Positions 5,093 through 5,566 of a DNA stretch of 5,566 bases are shown here, piece by piece. The position numbers and the translations under genes are program-made. The stretch lies in contig CANDHX010000094.1 of assembly GCA_947384645.1 (NCBI GenBank), forward strand, positions 1 through 5,566, written 5' to 3'. The notes beneath the pieces were generated by a model that worked only from the letters and a program-made list of their open reading frames with translations, was not told the DNA's origin and made no database searches. The stretch's first letter is position 1. Each line of letters begins with the position of its first letter. This DNA comes from an uncultured Mycoplasmatota bacterium (lineage in GTDB: Bacteria > Bacillota_I > Bacilli_A > RF39 > UBA660).

Positions 5093-5566
5093 ATGAAGCT
5101 CCACTACAAATCTCAATTGATAATCGATACAGTGTTGATACTAGAAGGATTTATAATTTTTTTATTTCCTAAAGTATCCGTATTAAATGCTAGCATGGTT
5201 TTCTATACTATGATGAGTGTGTACGCTGGACTCGAGTTGATAGAATTCATCTACTCAAAAAAGACATGGGAATCGTTTTACCTCTTCGTAATAGGAGCGA
5301 CTTGTGCTTTTAGTGGATTTTTTCTTAAAGAATACGACCCCAGTATAGTATTATCTTTAACGCTGGTAACCTTCATATTGATGACATCGATTGTAAAAAT
5401 ATCTTCTCTCGAACAGATTTATAAGACAAAAACCAATCTTTTCACGATAAAACTTGCCTCGCTTAGTGCCCTAATATTAATAGGAATTCTCGTTTCCATA
5501 AACATCTACTATAGAATAAACGAAATATATTATATGTTAGCACTATTCTATATAAGCTATGGTGCC
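5093..5566 (+). CDS. Multi-pass membrane protein, HdeD/DUF308-like (3' end outside window)
   Basis: The frame is open from ATG 5093 to the window edge with no stop: 158 residues, incomplete. An in-frame stop at 5075-5077 and the absence of other start codons before 5093 fix the start. The ribosome site is weak (GGGTTGG, 5082-5088). Five or six hydrophobic segments are visible, near 9-25, 32-53, 60-78, 84-104, 118-138 and 142 onward, joined by short charged loops. TM1 ends in a G-F-I-I-F-L-F-P pattern and the third-to-fourth hairpin reads SGFFLKEYDPSIVLSL. This repeated G-hydrophobic-P pattern recalls HdeD/DUF308 proteins, six-helix membrane proteins of about 180-200 residues linked in enterobacteria to acid resistance but mostly of unknown role. 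Membrane location is firm; the family is a moderate guess. It shares a divergent promoter region with the slipin, so joint control is possible. Confidence 0.8.
   Translation, partial: MKLHYKSQLIIDTVLILEGFIIFLFPKVSVLNASMVFYTMMSVYAGLELIEFIYSKKTWESFYLFVIGATCAFSGFFLKEYDPSIVLSLTLVTFILMTSIVKISSLEQIYKTKTNLFTIKLASLSALILIGILVSINIYYRINEIYYMLALFYISYGA

Overview
The window is AT-rich (about one third G+C by eye). It carries Shine-Dalgarno-led genes, TG-extended -10 promoters and short T-tailed hairpin terminators, so it reads as a chromosomal piece of a low-GC Firmicute. The lineage is probably a poorly characterised Bacilli or Erysipelotrichia-like gut or environmental group, but that is inference from composition and gene content, not an identification. 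The eight tryptophans in the predicted proteins are all TGG, and one gene ends in TGA, so the ordinary bacterial code applies rather than the Mycoplasma code. No mobile element, CRISPR array, tRNA or rRNA is visible.

Layout. Bases 1-32 may be the last codons of an upstream + gene, followed by a strong hairpin terminator (57-95). A promoter near 156-183 and a ribosome site at 211-216 lead to a 773-residue protein (227-2548). It has no signal peptide: a long, mostly helical N-terminal part is followed by a degenerate block of BspA-type (LRR_5-like) leucine-rich repeats. Its stop lies inside the loop of its own terminator. The next intergenic stretch holds two inverted repeats that may be operators. 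It precedes a two-gene operon: a small DUF1292 (YrzB-like) protein (2670-2912), overlapped by 8 bases by a lytic-transglycosylase-domain protein (2905-4146). A bidirectional terminator separates this operon from a convergent slipin (stomatin/SPFH) gene on the - strand (4964-4185). Divergent from the slipin is a multi-pass membrane protein resembling the HdeD/DUF308 family, which starts at 5093 and runs off the right end.

How they may fit together. The right three-fifths has a cell-envelope theme: a probable peptidoglycan-cleaving enzyme with a cytoplasmic N-terminal domain, a membrane-scaffold slipin and an integral membrane protein. DUF1292 next to a lytic transglycosylase recalls the Bacillus order yrzB-yrrL (mltG), although here the enzyme belongs to a different (SLT/goose-lysozyme) fold. 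The big LRR-like protein is the most obscure element. I see no clear evidence of a complete new multi-gene system; the best leads are the LRR protein and the DUF1292-transglycosylase pair.
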